44,610 nt of DNA, taken from Bryobacterales bacterium. Lineage in GTDB: Bacteria > Acidobacteriota > Terriglobia > Bryobacterales > UBA6623. Both the position numbers and the translations under genes were made by a program. Below, one piece after another: positions 14,381-23,408 of this stretch. The stretch covers positions 1 to 44,610 of the forward strand of contig JAPPLB010000025.1 of the NCBI GenBank assembly GCA_028819575.1. The letters run 5' to 3'. The notes beneath the pieces are model-generated. The model was not told the DNA's origin. It ran no database searches and was given only the letters and a program-made list of their open reading frames with translations. The stretch's first letter is position 1; every line of letters begins with the position of its first letter.

Positions 14381-14998
14381 TCAACGCTTCATATCGGAGA
14401 TGTAGCATCCGACCGCCGTGGTGAAGCGTGGGGTGAACGATTCGCCCGCGAGGACCAACTGCAAAGCTTCCTCGAGGTCGTGCTTCGTCGGGCGCGGACG
14501 GACCTTTCCGAAATCGACCTGGCGGTCGTCGATCCGGCCGCGATAGGCCAGGAGGTTGTCGGAAGTAAAAACCGCGGCCTCGGGTGTCACGCTGGCTCGA
14601 GTCAAGTCCACGAGCCGATGCTCCGGGTCGCGGAGCGCATCGAAGTCGTACCCGAAGTCTTTCAGGTGTTGCCGAATGGCGTCCGGCGTCTCGGCGGGGT
14701 TTGGATACACGAGCCAGAACCGTGCCCCTTGGTCCGCGAACTCGGCCTTGAGCCGCTTCACCTCCGGGGCGTAACGGTTCGAGACAGGACAATCGACACT
14801 GCTGAAGATGAAGACGCTTGCCGGAGCGTCCATCTCTTCGAGAGGGGCGACCGATCGTCCGTCGAGGTCAAGCAACACCACTTCCGGATCGGACCCGCCG
14901 CATGACAAGCTCATCAGCAGGATCGCGAGCACCGGCAGGACGATGTGAAGAGCGAGTGTCGGCTCCTTGCACGCCTTGCACAGTCCGGAGATTGGCAT
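14381..14998 (-). CDS. Redoxin (thioredoxin-like) lipoprotein
   Basis: A 205-residue protein. The hydrophobic N-terminus (about 15-31) ends in a lipobox-like SLSC with Cys33. The thioredoxin fold has FIFSSVDCPVSNRYAPEV, with a single peroxiredoxin-like Cys70 (DCPVSN) instead of CxxC, then WLVYPNP and PEAAVFTSD (cis-Pro region). It lies downstream of the cytochrome-monooxygenase-TPR gene on the same strand (162 nt gap). Redoxins with DCPxSN are known beside or fused to such proteins, so a common function is likely. Start ATG 14998 was chosen for the signal; upstream frame to 15148 gives no signal-like sequence. No clear ribosome site. Confidence 0.75.
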   Translation of the reverse strand: MPISGLCKACKEPTLALHIVLPVLAILLMSLSCGGSDPEVVLLDLDGRSVAPLEEMDAPASVFIFSSVDCPVSNRYAPEVKRLKAEFADQGARFWLVYPNPAETPDAIRQHLKDFGYDFDALRDPEHRLVDLTRASVTPEAAVFTSDNLLAYRGRIDDRQVDFGKVRPRPTKHDLEEALQLVLAGESFTPRFTTAVGCYISDMKR

Positions 14999-15160
14999 CC
15001 TGGAGTTCCCGCTCAGAACGATCCGTCCATCCAGGGGCGCTCTTTTCGGCGGCGGTTCGCCTCCCGTCGAAACCGCTCCCTCAAAGCTGATTGTACGGGG
15101 CCGTTTTGCGCCTGGCAAACCCGTCCCGTTGGCATGGCAAACAGGCAAACAGAGCCGGGC

Positions 15161-17119
15161 TCAGGGTTCCGACTGTCTGGCGCGCTCCGCAAGCGCCAGG
15201 TTGCGGCGGGCGTCTGCGTAATCGGGAGAAATTTCCAGGGCCTTCTTGTAGTGGCGGATGGCTTCGTCAAGCTTGCCCATCGCACCCAGAGTGTTAGCCA
15301 GGTTGTTATGAGCCTCGGCGTATTCAGGGGCGAGCCGCAGGGCTTGCCGGAACTCGCGGGCCGCGGCGTCGAGATCGCCCTGCGATCCCAACACGATGCC
15401 GAGGTTGTTGTGTGCTTCCGGGTTGTTCTTGTCCGCGGCAACCGCTTCCTTGAAATGCCGCATCGCCGCGGGCACGTCGCCGCGGGCGAACAGCGCGATC
15501 GCAAGGTTGTTGTGGGAGGGAGCGTGGTCCGGAAGATGGCGGAGCGCGGTGCGGTAGTGGCCGATCGCCTCATCCGCCTTGCCCAAAGACTCGCTCGCGA
15601 CGCCCAAGTTGTAGTGCGCGTAGGGATAGTTCGGCTTGATCGCCAGAGCCCTGCGGAAAAAAGGGACCGCCTTGCCGGTGTCATTGGCTTCGAGGTAGAG
15701 ATTTCCCAGCGCGTTGTGCTTTTCGTAGTCTTCGGGATGAATCTCCAACTGCTTCTCGTAACCGGCGATCTGCGCCAGCCGCTCCTTGCGTCCGAAGTCG
15801 CGGCTCAGCAGCGCCCAGTCGTTCGAGTCGCGCGGCAACACTTGAAACCACAGGTCCCCCATCTCCTCGGCTGTCTTCCAGCCGTACGTCACTCGTACCG
15901 GGGGATTCCTCGGATTCTCCGCGTTTCCCGTCGAGTTGTCGTACGTGAAACGCATCTCGATCACGGTTCCCCGAGGCAGGACTGGCGGCTTTGCGTAGCG
16001 GTATTCGTCCTGCCAGTCGAAGTCCCATCGCTCGATGCGCAGCAGCGGGTGTTTGGTCCCGTCGGGAAGAACGGCCCAACCATCCATTTGCTGTCCGAGA
16101 TAGTGCGCGTGGGGGTAGATGTTGAGCACCTCGACATCCACCGGCAGAACGTAGCGGTCTTCGATCACGTAATGCTCTTCTCCAGGCGCGATGTCGATCG
16201 TCTTGGAGCCCAGGCGAAGAATGAAGGGTGTCCGCGACGGTTTCGCGGCGGTGAAATACAAACCGAGCGATGACTGGATCCGCTCCGGCTTTCCGGTCGG
16301 AAGCATGTGCATTTCGAGCACAAGGTCGGTGCCCGGCGACAGTTCCCACGCCATGTCGTCGGGACGAAGGACGGGCTGCTTGCCCGGCGTCCAGCCGATC
16401 CAGTGACCGGAGGGATCGAAGATCTCGTCCATGAACATGCTGCTCGCGAAACCGGGTCCCGGCTCCTCGGCGTCTCGCTGCCGGGAACGGCCGGAACGGT
16501 CCAGCAGCATCCGGGCATGATGCACGATCTTGGCGTTGCCGGGCCGGAACTCGAAGCCTTGGACGTACTTGGGTTCGGAAACGGGTATCGGAATCGCGAA
16601 GTTGCGAAAGACATCCTCTCCACCGGACGGCAGTTCGAAGGGCTCCGGCATCCGGATCACGAGATCCGGCTCGCCCAACTGCCATCCCTGCGTCCACTCG
16701 GGCAAGGGAGGGAGGTCGGCAGGGTCTCCTTCGGGAGCGCCTCCGGCAACCCACTCTTCGATCATGGCGATCTCTTCGCCGCTCACCCGCCGCACGCCTT
16801 CGAAATCTCCATAGCCCGGTTCGGGAAGCCAGGGCGGCATGTAGCGGCTCTGCGTGACGGTCTGAACAAGCTCCGCGCGGCGGCGAACGTCGTCGTAGGT
16901 CAGCAGCGGAAAGGGACCGGATTCACCCGGCCGATGGCAGCCGGCGCAGTTCCTGTAGATCACCGGAGCGATATCTCGCGTGAAAGTCCAGCGGCCCGGC
17001 TCTGGGCGGGACGCCGGTTCCGTCGATGTCGGGGCCGCGCAACCGCAGGACAAAGCGATTGCCAGAGCGGCCGTCAAGCACGCCGGACGGAAGCGAGATG
17101 GTTTTTCCGGACGACTCAC
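15161..17119 (-). CDS. Cytochrome c / PHM-like copper monooxygenase / TPR lipoprotein
   Basis: A 652-residue protein in three parts. A lipoprotein-type leader (LSCGC, residues 23-27) precedes a cytochrome-like segment with one heme-binding CAGCH (58-62). Then comes a region like copper type II ascorbate-dependent monooxygenases (peptidylglycine alpha-hydroxylating type), with candidate copper ligands in IVHHARM (near 200), EMHML and PHAHYLG (near 345). The C-terminus (about 455-650) holds five to six TPR repeats (AHYNLG, SHNNLA, AHNNLG, AHNNLA). Start GTG 17119. Such fusions are common in Acidobacteriota, but their substrate is not established. The redoxin gene downstream may supply or accept electrons. 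Confidence 0.85.
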   Translation of the reverse strand: MSRPEKPSRFRPACLTAALAIALSCGCAAPTSTEPASRPEPGRWTFTRDIAPVIYRNCAGCHRPGESGPFPLLTYDDVRRRAELVQTVTQSRYMPPWLPEPGYGDFEGVRRVSGEEIAMIEEWVAGGAPEGDPADLPPLPEWTQGWQLGEPDLVIRMPEPFELPSGGEDVFRNFAIPIPVSEPKYVQGFEFRPGNAKIVHHARMLLDRSGRSRQRDAEEPGPGFASSMFMDEIFDPSGHWIGWTPGKQPVLRPDDMAWELSPGTDLVLEMHMLPTGKPERIQSSLGLYFTAAKPSRTPFILRLGSKTIDIAPGEEHYVIEDRYVLPVDVEVLNIYPHAHYLGQQMDGWAVLPDGTKHPLLRIERWDFDWQDEYRYAKPPVLPRGTVIEMRFTYDNSTGNAENPRNPPVRVTYGWKTAEEMGDLWFQVLPRDSNDWALLSRDFGRKERLAQIAGYEKQLEIHPEDYEKHNALGNLYLEANDTGKAVPFFRRALAIKPNYPYAHYNLGVASESLGKADEAIGHYRTALRHLPDHAPSHNNLAIALFARGDVPAAMRHFKEAVAADKNNPEAHNNLGIVLGSQGDLDAAAREFRQALRLAPEYAEAHNNLANTLGAMGKLDEAIRHYKKALEISPDYADARRNLALAERARQSEP

Positions 17120-17270
17120 AACTGCTTATCCGACGGTAAGCGACAGGCGCGTCTTCCAAGTCAGGATGAGGAAGACACGCACCCGCGCCCGTGGGCTGAT
17201 TGTAGATGCCTGTCGGATCGCGAGGCAAACGCGGAAGAGCCCGCGTTAGGTATGAAGGACGAGGGCAAGG

Positions 17271-17297
17271 AAAAAGGCCGGCCCGTGAGGGCCGGCC
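17271..17297 (-). terminator. Intrinsic terminator of the TonB-dependent receptor gene
   Basis: A perfect 9-bp GC stem, GGCCGGCCC (17276-17284) with GGGCCGGCC (17289-17297), closes a 4-nt loop. Read on the minus strand it is followed by TTTTT (17271-17275). It lies about 30 nt past the receptor stop codon. Confidence 0.9.
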
Positions 17298-17327
17298 CCT
17301 TGTTGAAAAGTTGTTCAGTCTCGAGAG

Positions 17328-20300
17328 CTAGAAGAAGAGCTTCAGCCCGAACTGAAGAATCCGCATGTCCTGCCGCGTACCCCGGATCTCGCCCTGACGA
17401 GAGCCGTCCGGCGTGAGCTGGGTGATCGAAGAATACGACAGGTTGCTCGAAGGCTGGTTGAAATACGGCGTATTGAACGCGTTGTAGAACTCCGAACGGA
17501 ACTGGAGCTTGATCGCCTCCGTGATCTGGAAGTTCTTGAAGAGGCCGAAATCGACCCTCCGCTGCCCCGGCGAGTCCAGCACGTTATAGCCCAAGTCGCC
17601 GAAGTGGCACAGGTCCTGCCGCTCGGGAATGCGGCAGGTGACCCGCTGGAACGCGCTCGGTTGGTACCACAACTTGCGGTTCTGGCCGGCGAACGCCGGC
17701 TGCCCGACAAGGTCAGGCCGCGGGTTCTCCTCGACGACATTCAGATCGCCCCGGTTGGCCCGGATCGAGTAAGGGAAACCGGTGCGCAGCGAGACGATCC
17801 CGTTCGACTGCCAGCCGCCGATGATGTGCTTCAGAGGCCCCGGCAGGTTCCTGCCCGGCATATCCCAGACGAAGTTCGCGACCATGTAGTGCCGCTGGTC
17901 GAACCGCAGCCGTCCGCGGTCGCAGGTTCGGCAGAAACGCGGCCGCTGAATCTGCGCGCCCTGGTTGCCGCCTGCTTCGCCGTCGCCGTGGGTTTTCGAG
18001 AAGGTGTAGGCGACACCGAACATGAAACCGTTCGAATAACGCTTCTTCAACTCCATCTGCAAGCCGTGGTGGAAAGCGTTCTGGTAGGTATCCAGGTACC
18101 GCACCGTCGAGAGGTTCTGCACGCCCAGCTCCGGCGTGGCGGGGTCGTAGAATCGCGGGAACGGCCGGTTTGCCTGGATTGCGCTGTCCGGCGAAGGTTG
18201 GGGCGAGTTCCAGTTGCGCATGCTGTTGCCGACATGGCGCATCGCGTGGCCGACGTAGCCCAGGGTCAACTGGGTGTTGAACCCCAGGTCGCGCTGGAGG
18301 TCGAAGCTCCACTTCCACATGTCGCCATCCTTTGTCTCCGGATTGACCGTCACCGTGTTGACGGGGTCCCCGAGGTTGCTGGGAAGCGCGCCGACGTTGT
18401 CCAGGAACGGGTCGTCCAGCGTGATCGCCAGGTTGGGGTCCCGGATTTTCTGCGTTCGCAGGGTGAACGGCTCTCCGCCGACCCCGGCGACCGTGATGGC
18501 TTGAGCGGGGTCCATGGTCTGGATGAACTCCGTCGCGGCGGCCAACGGGGGATTCAGGTTCAGAATCGACCAGTTGTTCCAGTGCATGAGGTTGTCGAAG
18601 TAGCCTGCGGCAACCCTAACGACCCACTTCTCGGTCGGGCGGTAGGCGATGCCCAGACGCGGCATGAAGAAGCGAATGTCCTGGTGGAACAGCTTGATGG
18701 CGCCGCCCTCACCCAACTCCGGCGGTCCCATGGTGGGGATTTGCCGCCCCGTATCCGGATCGGTAAAACCGCCGTTGCCGATAGCGGTGCCCGGCGCATG
18801 GTTTTCGTCGGGGAACAGGACCGTCCGCAGGAAACCGCCCCGATCTCGAATGTTGCCGTTGTAGTCGAACCGGAAGCCCATGTTGATCGTCAGCCGCGGG
18901 CTGAACTTCCAGTCGTCCTGGATGTAGTAGCCCTGGCGGACGGCGACCGGGCTGGTGATGGCGACCCCTTCGGGCGTTTCCGTCGTGGAGGGGATGCCCA
19001 TCAGGAACGAGGCATGGTTGAGGCCCGCCTGGTTGCCGCTCCAACGCACCCGGCCCCGGCCCAGGTTGGCGGCGCCGTCGTGCATCGTCAGCCGGTAGAC
19101 CTCCATGCCCATCTTCAGGTTGTGGGAACCCTTGATGACCGACAGGTGGTTGCCGAACTGCTGGTTGTTGGGGTTGTTGTACTCGCGGCCGTCGTTGATG
19201 TTGTAGAGGCTCAAGTTGGGATAGCCGTGCTCGTCGGTGTCGAGTTGTCGGCCCGAGCCCGCCACGATGTGGAACGGCCCGATGCCGAGGCCCGGCATGT
19301 TGAAGCTTTCGTCTCCCCTGCGGGGACTGAAGCTTCCCCGGTTGAACTTCTGGAAGCCGAACCGGAGCTCGTTGATCATGTTCTGGTTGAAGGTGTGGAT
19401 CCACTGCGTGGCGACGTTGTAGGTGTTCTCCCCCCGGGTAGTCATGAAGTTCGGGTTCAGGGTAGGGCTCAACCGATGACTTTTCGAGACCGCAAGCCGT
19501 CCGAAGACGCGGTCGGTGTCGCTGAAGTGGTGATCGACTTTCGTGAAGTATTGATTCACGGTAAGCGGAAAGACGAGCCCCTGGCGGCGCGTGAAGTCCA
19601 GGGGGTCCGGCTGGCGGAAGTCGGCCCGCGCCACCACCGGCAGGATGTTGTCCCGGATTCCGGGATGGATGCGGTCTGACGGGATGGTGTTGTTGGGAAA
19701 GGGCTCGCCGGTGAACGGGTCGTAGATCAGGATGGGCTGGCGCATCCCGCCCCCGGAACGAGGCGTGGGTGTCATCAGCTCCGAGAAGTCGCCCCCGCGG
19801 AACGAATCATGGGGAAAGAAGCCTTCCGCAACGCTCTTCGTCCGCTCCCGGCGCGCTTCCCAGGTGAACATCCAGAACGTCTTGTTCTTGACGATCGGGC
19901 CGCTCGCGACGAAGCCGAACTGATTACGGATGCGCTGGTTGACCTCTCTGCGCTGGCTGGCGGGCCGCTCGAAGTTCAGGAAGTAGGGCTCGGCGTCCAT
20001 GGCGTTGTTGCGCAGGAACTCGTAGAACGTGCCGTGCAGCTCGTTCGTGCCGCCTTTGAGCGAGATGTTCGTTACGGCGCCGCCGCCAAAGCCGACCTCC
20101 GCCGAGAAGGAGCTGGTCTGGAGCTTGAACTCCTCGATCGCCTCGAGGGCGGGCACGAACGGTGTGATCGAGCGCCGTACGTCTGAGGTGTCGGTGCCGT
20201 CGAGGCTGACCACCTGGTGAAGCTCGCGCACGCCGTTGGCGCTCACCGAATAGCTGCCCTCGGGGATGTAACCGCCGTCGCCCCGGTTCATGCCGGAGCG

Positions 20301-20822
20301 CTGTCCGAACTGCACGCCCGGAACCAGGACCGCCAACTGCACGATATTGCGGCCATTGAGCGGCAGTTCGATGATCTGCCGGTTTTCGATCACGCTGCCG
20401 ACCGTCGTGTTCTCGGTGTTGAGCGTGATCGCGTCGGCGGCGACTTCGATGGTTTCGGTAACGTCGCCGACTTCCATCGTGAAGTTGGTTCGAACCTGCG
20501 CCGTGGTCTCCACGCGGACTCCGCTCACCGACTGCGTCTTGAAGCCGTCCAGCTCGCAGCGGACGGTGTAGTTGCCCACCGCCACGTACGAGAAGCGGTA
20601 GTTGCCTGTTTCGTTCGTCGTTACGGTGGTCGTAATGCCCGTGTCCACGTTCGTCATGGTCACCGTGGCGCCGGGGATGACCGCGCCCGTGGCGTCCGAA
20701 ACCAGACCCTCAATGGTCTGCGTGGTGGTTCGTTGCGCGTGAAGGGGGAGCGTTACCAACCCCAGCAGCACAACAAGCCCGATCACGCTGAAGAACTTTG
20801 CCTTCCGATTGGATGGAATCAT
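17328..20822 (-). CDS. Oar-like TonB-dependent receptor with carboxypeptidase-regulatory domain
   Basis: A 1164-residue outer-membrane protein. A signal peptide (about 1-29, ending LPLHAQ) leads into a carboxypeptidase-regulatory-like beta-sandwich (about 34-112: IEGLVSDATGAVIPGATVTMTN ... GNYTVRCELDGF), a plug domain (LPLNGRNIVQLAVLVPGV) and a long beta-barrel ending in Phe (QFGLKLFF), as required for barrel assembly. Oar-type receptors are strongly expanded in Acidobacteriota; substrates are mostly unknown and may be oligosaccharides or peptides. Start ATG 20822 has GAGG upstream across an A-rich stretch. The gene has its own sigma70-like promoter and terminator, so it is probably a separate unit from the efflux operon. 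Confidence 0.92.
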   Translation of the reverse strand: MIPSNRKAKFFSVIGLVVLLGLVTLPLHAQRTTTQTIEGLVSDATGAVIPGATVTMTNVDTGITTTVTTNETGNYRFSYVAVGNYTVRCELDGFKTQSVSGVRVETTAQVRTNFTMEVGDVTETIEVAADAITLNTENTTVGSVIENRQIIELPLNGRNIVQLAVLVPGVQFGQRSGMNRGDGGYIPEGSYSVSANGVRELHQVVSLDGTDTSDVRRSITPFVPALEAIEEFKLQTSSFSAEVGFGGGAVTNISLKGGTNELHGTFYEFLRNNAMDAEPYFLNFERPASQRREVNQRIRNQFGFVASGPIVKNKTFWMFTWEARRERTKSVAEGFFPHDSFRGGDFSELMTPTPRSGGGMRQPILIYDPFTGEPFPNNTIPSDRIHPGIRDNILPVVARADFRQPDPLDFTRRQGLVFPLTVNQYFTKVDHHFSDTDRVFGRLAVSKSHRLSPTLNPNFMTTRGENTYNVATQWIHTFNQNMINELRFGFQKFNRGSFSPRRGDESFNMPGLGIGPFHIVAGSGRQLDTDEHGYPNLSLYNINDGREYNNPNNQQFGNHLSVIKGSHNLKMGMEVYRLTMHDGAANLGRGRVRWSGNQAGLNHASFLMGIPSTTETPEGVAITSPVAVRQGYYIQDDWKFSPRLTINMGFRFDYNGNIRDRGGFLRTVLFPDENHAPGTAIGNGGFTDPDTGRQIPTMGPPELGEGGAIKLFHQDIRFFMPRLGIAYRPTEKWVVRVAAGYFDNLMHWNNWSILNLNPPLAAATEFIQTMDPAQAITVAGVGGEPFTLRTQKIRDPNLAITLDDPFLDNVGALPSNLGDPVNTVTVNPETKDGDMWKWSFDLQRDLGFNTQLTLGYVGHAMRHVGNSMRNWNSPQPSPDSAIQANRPFPRFYDPATPELGVQNLSTVRYLDTYQNAFHHGLQMELKKRYSNGFMFGVAYTFSKTHGDGEAGGNQGAQIQRPRFCRTCDRGRLRFDQRHYMVANFVWDMPGRNLPGPLKHIIGGWQSNGIVSLRTGFPYSIRANRGDLNVVEENPRPDLVGQPAFAGQNRKLWYQPSAFQRVTCRIPERQDLCHFGDLGYNVLDSPGQRRVDFGLFKNFQITEAIKLQFRSEFYNAFNTPYFNQPSSNLSYSSITQLTPDGSRQGEIRGTRQDMRILQFGLKLFF

Positions 20823-20944
20823 GTTGTTTTTTTCCTCGAGAAAGTTCGATCTCTGGCAATGTGGGAGTGTCCTCTACCAACTGCTCGGATCGTGCACTAT
20901 GGCGCCCCCGGGCAAACTACCCCCCCCAACCTAAGTCTGAGCCG

Positions 20945-20973
20945 AAGGTACCACAGGCCCAACGGGAAGTCAA
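20945..20973 (-). promoter_or_regulatory. Sigma70-type promoter of the TonB-dependent receptor
   Basis: On the minus strand TTGACT (20973-20968) and TACCTT (20950-20945) are separated by 17 nt. Transcription would start near 20938, giving a leader of about 115 nt that contains a G-run (20921-20928 on the plus strand as C8). No riboswitch fold was recognised in the leader. Confidence 0.55.
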
Positions 20974-21043
20974 ACAATGCTGTGAGTGCTTGGCGCTGAA
21001 TGGGCGCCCTTGTCCCTCGGAAAAACGGATAGTAATCGGCGGG

Positions 21044-21787
21044 TCAGGTTGGGGCGGTGGTGGCGAACCAGTCTTCGGGGAGTTGGCCTTCGGGGAGGAG
21101 GTCTCCCTTTTCGAGGTAGCGGGTCTTGCGGGCGTAGCGAGCGGCGTGGGGGTCGTGGGTGACGATGACGATGGTCTTGCCGTGCTGCTCGTTGAGCAGG
21201 GCGAGGACGTTCAGCGCTTCTTTGGCGGAAGCGGCGTCGAGGTCGCCGGTGGGTTCGTCGGCCAGTATGATCGCCGGGTCAGTCACGATGGCGCGGGCGA
21301 TGGCGACGCGCTGCTCCTGTCCGCCGGAGAGCTGCCGCGGGTAATGATCGATGCGGTCGCTCAAGCCGACGATATCGAGGGCCGTCCTGGCGTTCTCGAG
21401 GCGCTGTTTCTTGTTGAGACGGGTCAGCAGCAGCGGCAGCTCCACGTTCTCCAAGGCGGTGAGGACGGGGATGAGGTTGAACGTCTGGAAGATGTAGCCG
21501 ATGTTCTCACTGCGCCATGCGGCGAGTTCCTTTTCACCCATGCCGCCGATATCGTCGCCGAGCACGGTCAGGCGGCCCGCCGTCGGCCTGTCGATGCCGG
21601 CGATGAGATGGAGCATCGTCGACTTGCCGGACCCGGAGGGACCCATCAGCGCCAGGAAATCGTTGCGCGGGATGTCGAGGTCGACGTTGTTGAGCGCCAG
21701 CACGCTGAACTCGTCGCGGCGGTACTCCTTGACCACGCCTCGCAGCTCGACGGCTTGCTCGCTCTGACCGGTTTCTTCGCTCATCAC
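21044..21787 (-). CDS. MacB/LolD-type ABC transporter ATPase
   Basis: A 247-residue nucleotide-binding subunit: Walker A GPSGSGKS (about 49-56), Q-loop IFQTFNLIP, signature [14 protein letters not shown], Walker [13 protein letters not shown] and switch VTHD. This is the MacB/LolD/FtsE branch, which pairs with FtsX/MacB-type permeases. ATG 21787 overlaps the adaptor stop (ATGA), so it is translationally coupled and is the last gene of the efflux operon. With the two permeases and the adaptor it would make an inner-membrane pump that hands substrates to an outer-membrane channel; no TolC-like gene is in the window. Confidence 0.93.
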   Translation of the reverse strand: MMSEETGQSEQAVELRGVVKEYRRDEFSVLALNNVDLDIPRNDFLALMGPSGSGKSTMLHLIAGIDRPTAGRLTVLGDDIGGMGEKELAAWRSENIGYIFQTFNLIPVLTALENVELPLLLTRLNKKQRLENARTALDIVGLSDRIDHYPRQLSGGQEQRVAIARAIVTDPAIILADEPTGDLDAASAKEALNVLALLNEQHGKTIVIVTHDPHAARYARKTRYLEKGDLLPEGQLPEDWFATTAPT

Positions 21788-23133
21788 TGCCTCACTCGAA
21801 TAGGGGCTCCGTCCTGGAGATCCTGCGGCGGAGAGACGACGATCTCCTCGCCGCCGGACAGACCGCCGCCGATCTCCACGCCGCGCGGCGTCGTCTTCCT
21901 CACAGTGATCGCGCGCTTGGTGGTGCGGCCGTCTTGAACAACGAAAACACTGTCTCCGTTCACCAGGGCGGAGGTGGGAATCGTGATCGTCGGGCGCGCG
22001 GGCGCGGCGTCGGCGGGCTGCTGCTCGGCGAGGAACGCGACATTGGCGTTCATCTCGGGCCGCAGGAAGGAGTCCGGCTCCAGAATCTGCACCTTCACCT
22101 GAACCGTGGCTTTCTGGCGGTCGGCTTCAGGCGACATCTCGACGATGGTGCTCTTGTATTTCCGATCGGGAAAGGCGTCGGTGGCGACGACGGCGCTTTG
22201 GCCCATGGTGAGCTTCGCGAAGTCGTCCTGGCTGATATCGAGCTCGACCTGCAGGTCGTTCAGGTCCGCCAGAGAGACGACGAACCCCTTGGCCCCGCGC
22301 TCTCCCACGAAGCTGGTCGTGATGAACTCGCCCACCTCGACGTTCCTCTCGAGAATCGTACCTGTCACGGGCGCGCGAATCACCGTGGCGTCGAGCTGCG
22401 TGCGGGTGAACGCCAACTCGCCTTCGGCTTGTTTGACCTGTCCTCGCACGAAGTCGATTTCTTCCTGGCGCGGGCCGATGCGAACGAGCTCGTAGGCGCG
22501 GTCCAGAGATGCCACGCGGGCTTGCCTGGCGTCGTAACGAGCTTTGGCGTCATCCAGGTCTTGCTGCGGCACAACGCCTTCCGCATGGAGAGTGCGAACG
22601 CGATCGAGGTTGACACGGGCGTTTTCGAGGTCCGCCTTGGCTTCCGCGAGGTTCGCACGGGCAAGTTGAATCTCCTCAGGGCGGGAGCCGGCTTCCAGTT
22701 CCGCGAGCCGTGCCTGCAAGGCCGCGAGATTTCCTTCAGTCTGGCGGACCCTGGCGCGGTACTCGTCATCCTCGACACGTACGATGGGGTCCCCTTTGCT
22801 GACGGCGTCGCCTTTTTCGACGCCGATCCAGGCCACCTTGCCGAGAACTTTGGAGGCGACTTCGATCTTGTAGTGCGCGATGACGTAGCCGGCGGCGTTG
22901 AGGACGACTTGCTGACCGCTTGAACCTGCTGTTTGCGGAATCACTCTGATGGTGTCGACCTCGATCAGCCCGGCCTCGGCAAATCCGAAGCGCCAGATTC
23001 CGAGCGCGATGAAGGCGACAACGCCGATGATGATCCACCATTTCGCCCAGCGCGCCGGCTCGCCGCCGCGTTGTGAGCGGTCGATCTTGAGGCTGGCGAG
23101 CCTCTGATCGACTTGCCGGGTATCGCTAGCCAT
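21784..23133 (-). CDS. HlyD/MacA-type periplasmic adaptor subunit
   Basis: A 449-residue protein with one N-terminal membrane helix (about 32-49), a lipoyl-like half ([26 protein letters not shown]), a long alpha-helical hairpin (about 120-235, rich in Ala, Glu and Arg), the second lipoyl half ([21 protein letters not shown]) and beta-barrel/membrane-proximal domains. It links the inner-membrane ABC pump to an outer-membrane duct. ATG 23133 was chosen because it starts just before the membrane anchor; no clear ribosome site. The 86 nt upstream, then repeat copy R5, separate it from the second permease of the same operon. Confidence 0.92.
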   Translation of the reverse strand: MASDTRQVDQRLASLKIDRSQRGGEPARWAKWWIIIGVVAFIALGIWRFGFAEAGLIEVDTIRVIPQTAGSSGQQVVLNAAGYVIAHYKIEVASKVLGKVAWIGVEKGDAVSKGDPIVRVEDDEYRARVRQTEGNLAALQARLAELEAGSRPEEIQLARANLAEAKADLENARVNLDRVRTLHAEGVVPQQDLDDAKARYDARQARVASLDRAYELVRIGPRQEEIDFVRGQVKQAEGELAFTRTQLDATVIRAPVTGTILERNVEVGEFITTSFVGERGAKGFVVSLADLNDLQVELDISQDDFAKLTMGQSAVVATDAFPDRKYKSTIVEMSPEADRQKATVQVKVQILEPDSFLRPEMNANVAFLAEQQPADAAPARPTITIPTSALVNGDSVFVVQDGRTTKRAITVRKTTPRGVEIGGGLSGGEEIVVSPPQDLQDGAPIRVRQ

Positions 23134-23223
23134 TGATCTGGTCGAGAAGGTCGGCCGGGACTTCCAGCCGCTGCCACAAGCTTGCAGTGTAGCGGTTTCG
23201 GCTCTGCTTCATCCGTGAGGCCG

Positions 23224-23408
23224 GCTAGCCTGCATTTCTCACCACGCGGCGAGTCGAAGTGCGTGAGAGGGCCGTCAGGACGAGGCGCGAGCCGCTTGGC
23301 GCGCGCAGGTGTACTTGAACAGTACATCGAGCACGGCAAGCAAGCGCAACGAAGTCATGGCGGTCGTATCGCGTGTTTCGGCCGTCGGGTGGTGAGAAAT
23401 GTAGGCTA
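23224..23408 (+). repeat. Dispersed inverted-end repeat, copy R5 (full length, reference copy)
   Basis: A 185-bp element with ends TAGCCTGCATTTCTCACCAC and GTGGTGAGAAATGTAGGCTA, which are nearly perfect inverted repeats. The core includes GTGCGTGAGAGGGCCGTC, AGGACGAGGCGCGAGCCGCT, GTACTTGAACAGTACATCG and CAAGCAAGCGCAACGAAGTC. It aligns end to end with the reverse complement of R3. It sits inside the ABC efflux operon between permease and adaptor. Its right-hand CTA (23406-23408), read on the minus strand, is the TAG stop codon of the permease. Confidence 0.93.

Noticed and set aside
17604-19679. 691-residue open frame on the plus strand
   Set aside because: It lies antisense to the TonB-dependent receptor gene and mirrors its codons; no domain, signal or ribosome site.
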